From the NCBI GenBank assembly GCA_963921795.1, contig OY997652.1:20419329-20483328 (forward strand): 64,000 nucleotides of DNA, written 5' to 3'. This stretch comes from Nannobrachium achirus (Eukaryota; Chordata; Actinopteri; Myctophiformes; Myctophidae). The position numbers were made by a program, and so were the translations under genes. Positions 1 through 42,383 of the stretch are shown piece after piece. The stretch's first letter is position 1, and each line of letters starts with the position of its first letter. The notes beneath the pieces are model-generated. The model did no database searches and was not told where the DNA came from. It saw only the letters and a program-made list of their open reading frames with translations.

Positions 1-26
1 CATCTCCACACTGCCAAAGTTTCCCT

Positions 27-97
<71 letters not shown>

Positions 98-824
98 ATA
101 AGTGAATGATTTAGTCTAAGACATTCATCTTCTGATGTGTAATCCATATTGCACAGTATATAACTAGTAAGACGCCTCAGGACGACAAGCTCGTGCCACA
201 GTGATGTGGCATCACAGGGATCTCTCTAACAGGGCATCATTAATATTGACGACATCAGGGAACTCCATATATGGGCATAAAAGGGATTCTGTTAGTGTGA
301 CATCACAGTGAAGCCAGAGCGTGATGTCAGAGCGGCAAACCCATTCTGTTAGAGTGGTTCCCCTGACATCACAGTGACATCAGAGCATGATGTCAGAGCG
401 GCAAGCCCATAGACCGTGAAAATGTGTAATTAATCAGTGAACAACATCTATCGAAGTGCCAAATTGTGCCTTGTGCACTCATAGCCAAATATGTCTGGTC
501 ATTTGCGTCACTTTCCGAAGAAAACATGTGACCAGCAGAGCGTGCAAGTAGGGTGATGATAGCTGTCTGTGGGTTACATTGGCACTCTGTCTGTGTCTGT
601 CTGTGGGTATGTACCGGTATGTGGTTACATTGGCACTCTGTCTGTGGGTATGTACCGGTATGTGGTTACATTGGCACTCTGTCTGTGGGTATGTACCGGT
701 ATGTGGTTACATTGGAACTCTGTCTGTGGGTATGTATGTGGTTACATTGGCACTCTGTCTGTGGGTATGTATGTGGTTACATTGGCACTCTGTCGAGGTG
801 CCAATTTGCGCCTTGTTATTTATA
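1..824. repeat. GA microsatellite, TGACATCA repeats and a 41/35-base minisatellite
   Basis: A GA repeat at 29-95; two imperfect copies of a GATGTCAGAGCGGCAA-containing unit (about 300-410); then about six minisatellite units (570-795) containing TGGTTACATTGGCACTCTGT, some 41 and some 35 bases long. No gene is seen. This is jak2 intron 19 in transcription order. Confidence 0.75.
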
Positions 825-2560
825 CTAGAAGCTGGGCCAGCATCTAGTCGGCGACCTGGCCAACTCGGGAACGATGTAAATAGGGAATGAATGCCCCGCC
901 CTTTAATGCAAACCCCATTACTGTATACTGTTGTCATAGGACCCATTTTGACCATCTGTTTGCCTGTGTCCATTTATGCCCATATATGGAGATATCTGTA
1001 TCTGTCTGTCTGTCGGCGTCCATTTTATGTCCATATATCTTATGTTTGTCTTTGTCTCTTTTATTTTCTTTTTCTTTTTTGGAGCGGGAGAGTGAATTCA
1101 GCTTGAGTTTTTTTGGAGAACTTGTTTTTTTTTCAGTCTTATGCTGTTGATTTAGCTTGTCTTATGTTTGTCTCCTCCGTCTGCACCTCAGCCAACCCAG
1201 ATCTCCACTACTGATCCTTGTTCTCTTCAGCAAAAGCTGTAAAGTAATTTAAATCTGCATCATCGATGTCCTCCCAGTCACACTCTTTGTTGCTTGTCTT
1301 ATGGTTGTCTCCTCCTCCATCTGTTTGTCTGTGTCCCTTTATGCCCATTATGGAGATCTCTGTATCTGTCTGTGCCTCCGACTGTGTTGCAGACACAGTG
1401 CTGGTTCCCCCTTTAATGCAAACCCCATTATACCTGTTGTCATAGGACCCGTTTTGACCATCTGTTTGCCTGTGTCCATTTATGCCCATATATGGAGTAT
1501 CTGTCTGTGCCTCCGACTGTGTTGCAGACACAGTGCCGGTTCCCCCTTTAATGCAAACCCCATTATACCTGTTGTCATAGGACCCGTTTTGACCATCTGT
1601 TTGCCTGTGTCCATTTATGCCCATATATGGAGATATCTGTATCTGTCTGTCTGCGTCCACTTTATGCCCATATATGGAGATCTTTGACCATCTGTTTGCC
1701 TGTGTCCATTTATGTCCATATATGGAGATATCTGTATCTGTCTGTCTGCATCCATTTTATACCCATATATGGAGATCTATGCAGACACAGTGCCAGTTCC
1801 GGAAAATCCTGATGTCAGACATCAGAATCCGAACCTTTCGTGCTGGTTCCAGAAAATCGTGTATCGGGTCGGGTCGAGGCCAAGCACTGCACTACCTGCT
1901 GCAGTGGGGAACGCGCGTGCCGAATTTGAAATAGGGAATGAATGCCCCACCCTTTAATGCAAACTCCATGAATGCCCCACCCTTTAATGCAAACCCCAAT
2001 ATACCTGTTGTCATAGGACCCGTTTTGACCATCTGTTTGCCTTTGTCCACTTATGCCCATATATGGAGATCTCTGCACACACAGTACCGGTTGCGGAAAA
2101 CTCTGATGTCAGAAATCAGCTCCGCATATGGGCATTCATTTTATGCCCATATATGGAGAACGCGCGTGCCGGTGGGACGAACGGTTCTCGAGATACGCGG
2201 ATTACATACATACATACCGGTAGACACTAACAGAGATGTTTTGTTGACTCATGTGGCGTACGTGATCTCAGAGCCTTTTATGATGTGATGTCACAATGAG
2301 TCAGCGCCTGCGCCGATTTCCTCCGGAACAGCCTGATGTCAACAATCAGCCCCGCATAAGGAGATTCCGAACGTTTCGCGCCGGTTCGGGAAAACCACGC
2401 GTCGGGTCGGGTCGAGGCCCGGCACTGCACTCCGCGCCGCGGCGGGGAACGCGCGTGGCGAATCTGAAGCCGGTGGGACGAACGGTTCTCGAGATACGCG
2501 GATTACAGACAGACACGCAGACACGCACGCACGCAGAGACTTCTCGCATTTATAGATAGA
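825..2560 (-). mobile_element. Non-autonomous Helitron A
   Basis: Read on minus, the element starts TCTATCTATAAATGCGAGAA (from 2560) and ends CTAG (825-828) after a shortened hairpin remnant (GCTGGCCCAGC). It is flanked by A at 824. TC start, CTAG end, 3' hairpin and insertion at an AT site are the Helitron signature. The interior is tandem repeats of CCATATATGG-containing units and a GC-rich block; no coding is seen. Its 5' end abuts Helitron B directly. Confidence 0.85.
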
Positions 2561-3038
2561 CTAGAAGCTGGGCCGCCCTTCGGGCGGCCCAGCGTCTAGT
2601 CGGCGACCTGGCCAACTCGGAACAATGTAAATAGGGAATGAATGCCCCGCCCTTTAATGCAAACCCCATTATACCTGTTTTTTACCTGGTCATAGGACCC
2701 GTTTTGACCATCTGTCTGCCTGTGTCCATTTATGCCCATATATGGAGATATTTGTATCTGTCTGTCTGTCTGTCGGCGTCCATTTTATGTCCATATATGG
2801 AGATCACTGCAGTTATAGTTCTGGGTCCATTTTATGCCCATGCATATATGGAGATATCTGTCTATCTGCGTCCATTTTATGCCCATATATGGAGTATCTG
2901 TCTGTGCCTCCAACTGTGTTGCAGACACAGTGCCGGTTCCCCCTTTAATGCAAACCTCATTATACCTGTTGTCATAGGACCCGTTTTGAACATCTGTTTG
3001 CCTGTGTCCATTTATGCCCATATATGGAGATATCTGTA

Positions 3039-3072
<34 letters not shown>

Positions 3073-4073
3073 GGCGTCCATTTTATGTCCATATATGGAG
3101 ATCACTGCAGTTATAGTTCTGGGTCCATTTTATGCCCATATATGGAGATATCTGTCTATCTGCGTCCATTTTATGCCCATATATGGAGTATCTGTCTGTG
3201 CCTCCAACTGTGTTGCAGACACAGTGCCGGTTCCCCCTTTAATGCAAACCTCATTATACCTGTTGTCATAGGACCCGTTTTGAACATCTGTTTGCCTGTG
3301 TCCATTTATGCCCATATATGGAGATATCTGTATCTGTCTGTCTGTCTGTCTGTCTGTCGGCGTCCATTTTATGTCCATATATGGAGATCACTGCAGTTAT
3401 AGTTCTGGGTCCATTTTATGCCCATATATGGAGATATCTGTCTATCTGCGTCCATTTTATGCCCATATATGGAGTATCTGTCGGTGCCTCCAACTGTGTT
3501 GCAGACACAGTGCCGGTTCCCCCTTTAATGCAAACCTCATTATACCTGTTGTCATAGGACCCGTTTTGAACATCTGTTTGCCTGTGTCCATTTATGCCCA
3601 TATATGGAGATATCTGTATCTGTCTGTCTGCGTCCATTTTATGCCCATATTTTATGCCCATATATGGAGATATCTGTCTATGGAGAACGCGCGTGCCCGT
3701 GGGGCGAACGGTTCTCGAGATACGCGGATTACCTACATACATACACACTCACAGATATTTTTTGTTGACTCATGTGGCGTACGTGATGTCAGAGCCTTTT
3801 ATGAAGTGATGTCACAATGAGTCAGAGCTTTCGCCGATTTCCTCAGAAACAGCCTGATGTCAACAATCAACCCCGCATAAGGAGATTCCGAACGTTTCGC
3901 GCCGGTTCGGGAAAACCGCGCGTCGGGTCGGGTCGAGACCCGGCACTGCACTCCGTGCCGCGGCGGGGAACGCGCGTGCCGAATCTGAAGCCGGTGGGAC
4001 GAACGGTTCTCGAGATACGCGGATTACAAACACACACACACGCACGCAGAGACTTCTCGCATTTATAGATAGA
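2561..4073 (-). mobile_element. Non-autonomous Helitron B, in direct tandem with A
   Basis: The same family with a perfect terminal hairpin: 2567-2592 forms GCTGGGCCGCCC-loop-GGGCGGCCCAGC two bases inside CTAG (2561-2564). The 5' TC lies at 4072-4073, followed by host T. The interior has about three tandem units of roughly 290 bases (compare the GTGTTGCAGACACAGTGCC copies near 2915, 3210 and 3495). Confidence 0.9.
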
Positions 4074-4190
4074 TTAGGTCGCACTTGTTGGTTGGTGATG
4101 ACGTCACCAAGAACGCTGCTCTTTCATTGGCTAAAGGCCCTGCCTTTGTACTGTCACCCACCCACATACAAACAACAAACTGGCATATCA

Positions 4191-34785
<30,595 letters not shown>

Positions 34786-34925
34786 CTGTCAGGACAGAGA
34801 GGAAAGAGTGAGGATGAAGGAGGGATGGAGGGAGAGAGGCTGAGAGAGAGATTTTAACTTAAAATACATACTATATTCAAAGATTTGCACACATGTGAGC
34901 TTGTATATCTGCTATTTTTCAATAG

Positions 34926-35203
34926 TTAAAGGAGCTATAGTCAACTTTTTCATTGTAGGGCCGACACTTTGTTTACATCCTAGTCTATAGACTAGAATGT
35001 AAACAAAGTGTCGGTCTGACAATGGCCAAAATTATTTTTTTTATCATTATTTTACACTTTTTGTGGTAATTTTTGAATAGAAACACAGGGTTAGGGTTAG
35101 GGTTAGGGTTATGAAGCTTATTTTTTTATAAAATATTTTCGAAACATAATTTTTATTTTAGCATCCGTTTTTCAAGAAAAAGTTGACTATAGCTCCTTTA
35201 AAG
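34926..35203. mobile_element. MITE with TTAAAGGAGCTATAGTC TIRs and telomere-like repeats
   Basis: TIR GGAGCTATAGTCAACTTTTT and inverse AAAAAGTTGACTATAGCTCC, flanked by TTAAAG. The uninterrupted site is seen at 29620 (GGTTAAAGCATTCAATAATTC). The interior has four TTAGGG-type units (35087-35110). Confidence 0.85.
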
Positions 35204-35592
35204 CATTCAATAATTCTAGGCCTGAATGTTAATGATCCAATTTAATAGTCTCCAAAATGAGATTTTAATATTTCAAAATCTGTTTGCTCAGGGACACCTC
35301 GACACATTGCCTGGGCCGGGAGTCAAACCTGCGACATGTTTACCGGACGGGATCTCTACCATTTCAGCTATGGCCGCACCATGAATCTAAAAAAAAACTA
35401 AACAGAAAAAGAGATCTCTTTGTCTCCTAGAAGAAATCCACTTTCTCTCCTCCTCAGTGGGTGGACCAATCGATCTGAAGATGCACATACAGCAGGCATT
35501 GATCATTAGCATATGCTGGGACTGAGCAAGCTGTTTTCTTTCCCAGGCAGGGAAGGACAATGACGATATTTCAACAAGAAAGATCCATTGTT

Positions 35593-35830
35593 AGATTGAC
35601 TGATTGATTGATTGAAGACTTTATTAGAAGTTTGCATAGGAAAGGGTACAGTTTCATGACGGTACAGTTCACTGGCACAAGGTCAACTAAAAGTAAACAC
35701 CCAAAAAAGCCTGTGGCTTGTTTCAATTGAGATCCTTTTTTTAAACTCATAATAACATTGAATGACAGACAGATAGAACACAGTACTATGCAGAAGATAT
35801 CACAGAAAAAACAGTGTATTTGGTGGTATT
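35593..35830 (-). mobile_element. LINE 3'-end fragment (copy 3, diverged)
   Basis: Begins with the same GATTGATTGATTGAAGA tail and continues with TTATTAGAAGTTTGCATAG, CAGTTTCATGAC and GGTCAACTAAAAG, which align with 50100-50290. It is more diverged and short, so an older insertion of a related subfamily. Confidence 0.8.
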
Positions 35831-35937
35831 TACAATAGAAAGGTCAGGGGGAGGTAAGGATACAGTAGGCTTTGTTTTCATTTACCAGTTTCGAGTAGGA
35901 GCCACTTCTAAGTAGCTTTCTTTTTCTTGTTGTAGTG

Positions 35938-36381
35938 CAGGGTTCCCCAATTAGTTTTCCCCAAGGGCCGAATCATGTCTAGGGTACCAAGCCGAGGGCC
36001 ACAGCATTGCAGGGGGCAGGAGATATCGTCATTGTCGGGTGAAAACCTTGTATGTCCAAAACCGTTCGTTTTGCATTTATCATTTTAAAAATGATTTAAA
36101 CTAGTGAAAACAGCCGATCTACAAGCACACAACGCCTCGCACCACGAGGCGTTGTGTGCTTGTAGATCTGCTGTTTTCACTACTTTTGTGAGACGGCCTT
36201 GAATGATGAGGTTTGCGAAAGAACGTACAAATTTGGAGATACGAGGTTTCCACCTGACAACGACGATATACTAGTGTTGTTGCTGCTCTTATACCACCAT
36301 TATTACTGGGGTTGGTGGGGGCCTGACAGCAGCCCCCCGCGGGCCGCAAATGGCCCGTGGGCCGCCTATTGGGGAACCCTG
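35938..36381. mobile_element. hAT element containing a MITE, 8-base TSD
   Basis: CAGGGTTCCCCAATTAG and TATTGGGGAACCCTG termini with TTGTAGTG on each side (35930-35937, 36382-36389). The MITE at 36024-36268 is nested inside. Confidence 0.93.
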
Positions 36382-36510
36382 TTGTAGTGCATATCTGCAC
36401 CAGGAAGTGTGGCCAGTCTATGACATCAGTTACCTATTTAAAAATGTCTCCTTTCAGCAATTTAATCAACAGTATTTTATATTCCATTGTGAGGCAAACA
36501 CTGCTATTCA

Positions 36511-36895
36511 GGCACGTGCACACATAGACATTAAAGGGGGCTTGAGCCCCTGCCCTTTCAACCGTCTGTAAAAAGTGCCCTCTCCAGACCATGAATGAAG
36601 TTTTTTACTATGGTGAAAGAAATGCAAATGCCCTCTTTCCATGCCATACCTGAAGGCAGCATTCAAGATAATTGCCTTGTCCAAGATCTCCTGAACTTGA
36701 ATGCAGCATCTTATGTTGAAATCAAGAAATGTGTAGAAATCAAGCATCGAAAATAGCTGACCTCCAAGGCCAAGCTCACAACGCGTCGCAGCCCGCCGCG
36801 TTGTGAGCTTGGAGGTCTGCTATTTTCTGCTATTTCCGGCCCTTTTGGAAAATTTCAGCCCCTGCCTCTCTAACATTCTCTACCCATCCCTGCTG
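36511..36895. mobile_element. MITE, CAGGCACGTGCACAC family
   Basis: GGCACGTGCACACATAGACA at one end and TAACATTCTCTACCCATCCCT at the other; it holds a palindromic CCAAGCTCACAACGCG unit. Same family as 41757-42213 and the outer nest at 12893-17903. Confidence 0.7.
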
Positions 36896-36965
36896 TATTA
36901 AAATGGAACATGGACAACAGCAATGGTATTTTAGTGTATAATATGTGATGATTCCCTGATCCCCT

Positions 36966-37863
36966 TAAAGGAGTCATTCAGACCAAAACACATATAGGGT
37001 TAAATCTGCCTTTTATCATACCCCTTCATACCTAACCTGACTTGCGTCAGATGGTGGCAGTAGTGCGTAGGCTACCGCTCTACTTTACCATCTGAGATCT
37101 CTCGGGCAGACTCGATGTAAGGGGCGGGCCATTTTTTGAAATTCTTTTAGCAGGTGATTGGATGTGGCCGTCTCTCTGTCACAGTCTGGGAGTGCCAACT
37201 CCAACCACTCATATTGGCCTGTCTGCATCCACGTGGTCTGCAATCAGACTCTATTGGCTCAGAGCCGCTCAGAGCCCGCCCGTAGCTGCCGCTGATTGGT
37301 CCGGCCCGGGGCTTTACGAGCGTTATCAACTCCCACCGAGAGATCTCAGATGGTAAATTAGAGCGGTAGCCTACGCACTACTGCCACCATCTGACGCAAG
37401 TCAGGTTACTTCATACCTGCTTTAGTAGATTTTTGTGTTTACACAACGTCCTGAGACCAACCACACCGCTGTTTTGACCTCACAGGCACCCTTACTTGTC
37501 AAACAGACCCCTCCCTCCCCTCCCTTTCTAGCCTCTCCTCTCCCTGCTCTGGTGCAGAGAAGAAGCCGTTTGACAAGTAAGGGTGCCTGTGAGGTCAAAA
37601 CAGCAGTTTGGTTGGTCTCAGGACGTTGTGTAAACACAATCCAATAAAAAATACTAACTTTGAAGCTAAAGAAATAACCGCACTAGCCTAAGGACAATCC
37701 ACTGTGTTACTTATTAGAGAGCCCGCGAAATCTAGCAACAGGGGCAGCCGAAATCTAGCAACAGGGGCAGCTATGAATAAAATCGACTAAAGCAGGTATG
37801 AAGGGGTATGATAAAAGGCAGATTTAACCCTATATGTGTTTTGGTCTGAATGACTCCTTTAAA
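36966..37863. mobile_element. Nested long-TIR MITE with inner palindromes
   Basis: Outer TIR of about 90 bases (TTAAAGGAGTCATTCAGACC and inverse). A second inverted pair reads CTGACTTGCGTCAGATGGTG (37040-37105 with 37340-37410). A third inverted pair runs 37437-37500 with 37570-37640. The arms are near-perfect, suggesting successive insertions or one foldback element. The spacer (37105-37340) is CG-rich and non-coding. Confidence 0.75.
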
Positions 37864-38023
37864 ACAAAATAAAAAACTCCTTTTTTCAGTATTGTTTATC
37901 CGACAGTACAGTACCACATAAAACCATTACCCTGACCACCTCCTAAGTCCTGTAAAGACGGCATTGCCTCACAGTTTGTCACAGGAGACTCCTGGGGTGA
38001 CCAAAACAACATTCAGACTCTTG

Positions 38024-38426
38024 TAGGGATGGGACGATATGAACATTTCATATCACGATTATTGTGACAAAAGAAATCGCGATTTACGATATTATCGCGA
38101 TGATCAAAAATCCATTATCCTGGGCGGAACATTTGCCAAAAAATAGCAGATCTACAAGCTCACAACGCGTCGCATTGCGGTAAAGACATTTGATAGAGAG
38201 TGAAAAAAAAAGACTGTATCAAAGTACGTATATTACCTTTTAGTACCTTTTACCAATTATAGGGGGTTTAAGTGCTACCAAATATGCAGCTCGGCAAATA
38301 AAAGCTTAATTGATCCCAGTGCATGACGGAGGACGATATCACGATAAATTAAATCTCCACGATATGATTATCGTGAGCGTTTTTTTATCACGATAAACGA
38401 TAATATCGCGTATCGTCCCATCCCTA
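38024..38426. mobile_element. hAT element, perfect 16-base TIRs and 8-base TSD
   Basis: TAGGGATGGGACGATA and its exact inverse at the other end, flanked by GACTCTTG at 38016-38023 and 38427-38434. The interior is AT-rich and non-coding, with one AAATAGCAGATCTACAAGC half-palindrome (38139 on). Confidence 0.95.
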
Positions 38427-39593
38427 GACTCTTGACTCTGGAAGCGTTGAACCTCCTGACTTCAGTGCTGCCAGAAATACTCAGAGGGACTGAATGGTGT
38501 GGCTATGGAGTCATTGAGCATTACTGTAACATCACCACAGGCTACTTTCCAGAATTAACGAACACAGGGGCGTCAATTGGGTATGGCAGGGGTATGCAGC
38601 TGCCATACATGGGTCCAGGGGGGAAAATAAAAGTTACTTTTAAATAAAACTCTATGAATGTCTCTTTGTCTATCTGTGCTGGTTATGTTGTTAAATTACA
38701 GTAAAATAACTACAAATGCAAAATGTAACAAAATGGTCACTTTAACAAGGTATTATAATTATATTATCCACACTTTTATTCTCTCCATCTTGAAAAAAAA
38801 ATGTATATTCCCAGGTTCTGCAGGTCAGCTACACAGGTGCAATACATTATTGTTAATTGTGGCACGTTTACTAACATGCCAAGTTTAGCTGCACTCCAGC
38901 CCAAGAAACCGTAGAAACTTGTGTAAGAAACTGACAAAACTCGTTTTTTTTTTCAGACATTGTGATAATAGACGATCTACATGCTCACAACGCCAGATTG
39001 TCTATTTTCTTTCTTCTATATAACGAACAGGGTTGTTGTCACATTCAGTCCATCCTGGGCATAACATTGGTTACACTGCTGCCTTCCTGTCCACAGCAGG
39101 TCAGTCCATACAGGACAGTCAGTGGTGGAAAACACTCTAAATATTTTACTTAAGTACAAGTATCGATTCTGCAATATAGAAATACTCTGTTACAAGTAAA
39201 AGTCTGGAATTCAAAATGTAGATAAGTAAAAGTTTGAAAGTGTTGGCATCAAAATGTACTTAAGCAAGTAACAAAAGTAAAAGTACAAAATGTTTCAAAA
39301 TAGCAGATCTACAAGCTAACAACGCGTCTATTTTCAAATAGCCAAGGTATAAAATAGGGCTAAAGTGGTTTATGTGTGTTTGTATATCTGCAAAGTAACT
39401 AATAACTAATAGTAACTAATAACTAAAGTTTCAAATAAATGTAGTGGAGTAAAAGTACAGTACAGTACTATTGTATTTGGACGGAGAGTTTTTTTGCCAG
39501 CAAAGTGAACCTGTGTTCTGGTAACTCTTTGAGTGATGTTATCCGGGTTGTAAGGCTGGATATCATGGACATTGTAATGTCCAATTAATGTAA

Positions 39594-40132
39594 CTAGCCC
39601 TTACCCGTTCAAAGATATGAGCTCCGAAATGATGTGCAGTGTGTGGGTTATGGGATGTGCACTGTGCACACAGTATATGAGGGATGGAAAGTAACTTTAA
39701 CTGGTGCTTGCATGCTAATATGTAGGAGCATCAATGTAAGAAATACCCGTTCCATTTAACGGCTACAGAGATACTGTGTACCGATCTGCATGTTTTTTGG
39801 ACAACATCTGTAACAAATTGTGCATGGCCTGAACAACAGCGCTCCTCCCTTAACATGTGTGGTCACAAAAGGTACTGTAGGCTAAATAGATATAGATACA
39901 CCATAAAAATGCGAATATACAGCATACGATTTGTGAAAGTGACAAACGGGCTTCACAGTTATGTCAGGTGTGGTCATATGCTGATGGTGATGCGATTTCA
40001 GATCAATTGCTCCAGCCACCGAGGAGAAACGCTGAGACAGACAGACAGACAGACACTCACTCACTCACTCACTCACTCACTCACTCACTCACTCACTCAC
40101 TCACTCAGACATTCGCAAAATTATAGTATAGA
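39594..40132 (-). mobile_element. Non-autonomous Helitron D (second family)
   Basis: On minus it starts TCTATACTATAATTTTGCG (from 40132) and ends GGGTAAGGGCTAG (CTAG at 39594-39597), flanked by A and T of the host. It shares its interior with element E, and includes GACA and ACTC microsatellites (40037-40107). Confidence 0.8.
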
Positions 40133-40628
40133 TGTCCAATTAGATACGATTGGTCACAAAATTATTATAATTCATGGTTGACCTTTTTCTGATCTCTGAT
40201 TGGACAATATAATGTCCAATTAGACAGGAGTGACATCACAATATGTAACATAACTAAGAAATACTGTTCCTACGAAACAGTGTGGGCTCGCATGGAACTC
40301 CATGTATGGGCACAAAGATCTACCCTTTGGCTGCTCCTCATTGGCTAAGGGCCTTTGTACTGTCATTCTTTTTTTAGGAGAATAACCTTGGTCTATAAAG
40401 TTTTGGTATAACATACAGATATAACATAATGGTCTCGAGCCCACGCGTTGTTGTTATTAATACTCTCAAGGACTATGATACACGAAAGAAGAAGAAATTT
40501 AAATCAGGTCGCACTTGTTGATGGTGATGTCACCAAGAACGCTGCTCCTCATTGGCTTAGGGACCTGCCTTTGTACTGTTGGTCATTTTTTTGAGGAGAA
40601 TAAACTTGACCTATAATCATTTGGGGCG

Positions 40629-40803
40629 CATCTCTCCATTCCGACATGTCTCCTTTTCCGACAGACACTAACCCTATCTCTTACCCTTACCCTAACCTTA
40701 ACCTCTATGGAAGTGTTGCCACTCCGACAATAAGAAGTCAAGTGTTGCCACTCCGACAATAAGAAGTCACTGTCGGAGTGGCGACATGTCGGAATGGAGA
40801 GAG
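40629..40803. repeat. MITE-like inverted repeat, TCTCTCCATTCCGACATG
   Basis: TCTCTCCATTCCGACATGTC at the left and its inverse at the right; internal ACTCCGACAATAAGAAGTCA is duplicated in tandem. Non-coding. Confidence 0.75.
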
Positions 40804-41756
40804 CCCCCCAATGATTTGGTATAACATACTGGTCTCGCCTTACCGCGAGCCCACAATTACAAGAATTCAATAAGGGAATTGTCTATTAAACCCATGGATT
40901 ACAAAAGTGCAAACGGAGAGTATGATGTTCTTGGACCTCCTCAGAAGCGCTCTCAAGGCACCTACCGGTACATGTCTGCATCATCAATGAAGACCCCTCC
41001 TCCTATCAATTATTCTTCTTCCAAATAAACGCTTTGCATCTTTTTGTTGTGTTGTACATTTATTTTATTGACTATAAAATGTATCGAATAGAATTGCAAG
41101 CTGAATGTGTGAGTGTTCGGTCACACATGCATCAGAAGCATTGTAGCCAATGCATTATACAAAGCAAGTCATCCACTGGTTATTATCCAACACAATCTAG
41201 TCCAGTGGTTACCCAAACGTTTCAGGTCGAGATACGCAAGAGAAATTAGATTAGATGTTTGCCCAGGACCCAAACTAGTGAAACGGCAATTTTCACTACT
41301 TCTTAATTCATATAATTTTGTATTCATGGAATTTCTTACGTGTTTGTTTGTGTGTTTTAAAATGTATAAAATACTCTCTACTACACTTTCATATCATACC
41401 TATGGTGAGTTATATTAAATGTACAAAAGAAAAGTGCACTCCTCTGAGCAGTCATAGCCTCTTTTGGAACCTGTGAAATCTGACTGATGACTGCAGAGAT
41501 AATATGTACCAAAGAAAACGTACTGTACGTACATTGTAAAAGGAGAAGAACGCCCATATTTCTTGAGAAATTCTTGAGCTATTTTCCGTAAGTGTGAGTC
41601 TGCATGCCGTTTGATCTCAGATCTCTATAAGGTCAACAGAAACGCGTACCGTGCACAATCTGCACATGTCCAAAACCGAAAGACGTGGCTAATATGCTGC
41701 ATGATGCATGTGACCACTTCTTACTGGGACCATGATCAAACTAAGCATCGTGGGGT

Positions 41757-42213
41757 TCAGGGATGTGCAGAGAATGTTAGAGGGGGGCTGAAATTTCTAA
41801 AAGGGCCTTTTGGTGAAAATATTGAAAATAGCAGACCTCAAAGCTCTGCGACGCGTTGTGAGCTTGGAGGTCGGCTATTTTCGGTACTTGATACCGCACT
41901 AAACTAAGCATAATCAAGTCAATACTGGAGATGTAATGGCATGGATTTCTACACAGAGAGGACAATTCTTTCAACATAAGATGCTGCATTCAAGTTCAGG
42001 AGAGTTTGGACAATGCAATTCTCTTGAATGCTGTCTTCAAGTATGGCATGGAAAGAGGGCATTTGCATTTCTTTCACTATAGTAAGTGCTTTTATAGCAT
42101 TTCTTTCACTATAGTAAGTGCTTTCATGGTCTGGAGAAGGCACCTTTTACAGTTGAGTAAAAGGGCAGGGGCTCAAGCCCCCTTTGATGTCTATGTGTGC
42201 ACGTGCCTGGTGG
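41757..42213. mobile_element. MITE, CAGGCACGTGCACAC family
   Basis: Begins GGGATGTGCAGAGAATGTTAG and ends GTCTATGTGTGCACGTGCCTG, with the palindromic CAAAGCTCTGCGACGCG unit at 41820-41882 and a short internal duplication (ATTTCTTTCACTATAGTAAG twice). Confidence 0.7.
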
Positions 42214-42383
42214 GGTTCGTCTTCTGTTGTTGTCTCCACCAGCCGAAGGCATGGGGGAGAGTATGTTTTCCTCTCCGTCCGTGCGTCCGTCCGTCCGCGC
42301 GTCCGTCCGTGCGTCCTCGCAGTTTGTGAGCGCCAAATCTCAGTCGCCGTTGGCCCGGTCGCTGCCAAAGTGAGCACACACAT

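Larger units (their letters stand above)
38640..42383. other. Intergenic repeats between jak2 and LINE copy 1, left part
   Basis: Contains a hAT-type repeat (39122-39470), Helitron D, a repeat shared with 4075-4150 (AGGTCGCACTTGTTG at 40507), an inverted repeat at 40629 and a MITE at 41757. No conserved protein. Confidence 0.6.

Noticed and set aside
887-3820. Long repeat-encoded frames reading PIYGDICICLS or similar on plus, and HRQTDVQNGSYDN on minus
   Set aside because: They arise from tandem repeats inside non-autonomous Helitrons, occur on both strands and have no protein character.
825-4073. A CRISPR-like array because of regularly repeated CCATATATGG
   Set aside because: This is a vertebrate genome, spacers are themselves repeated, and the termini are those of Helitrons.
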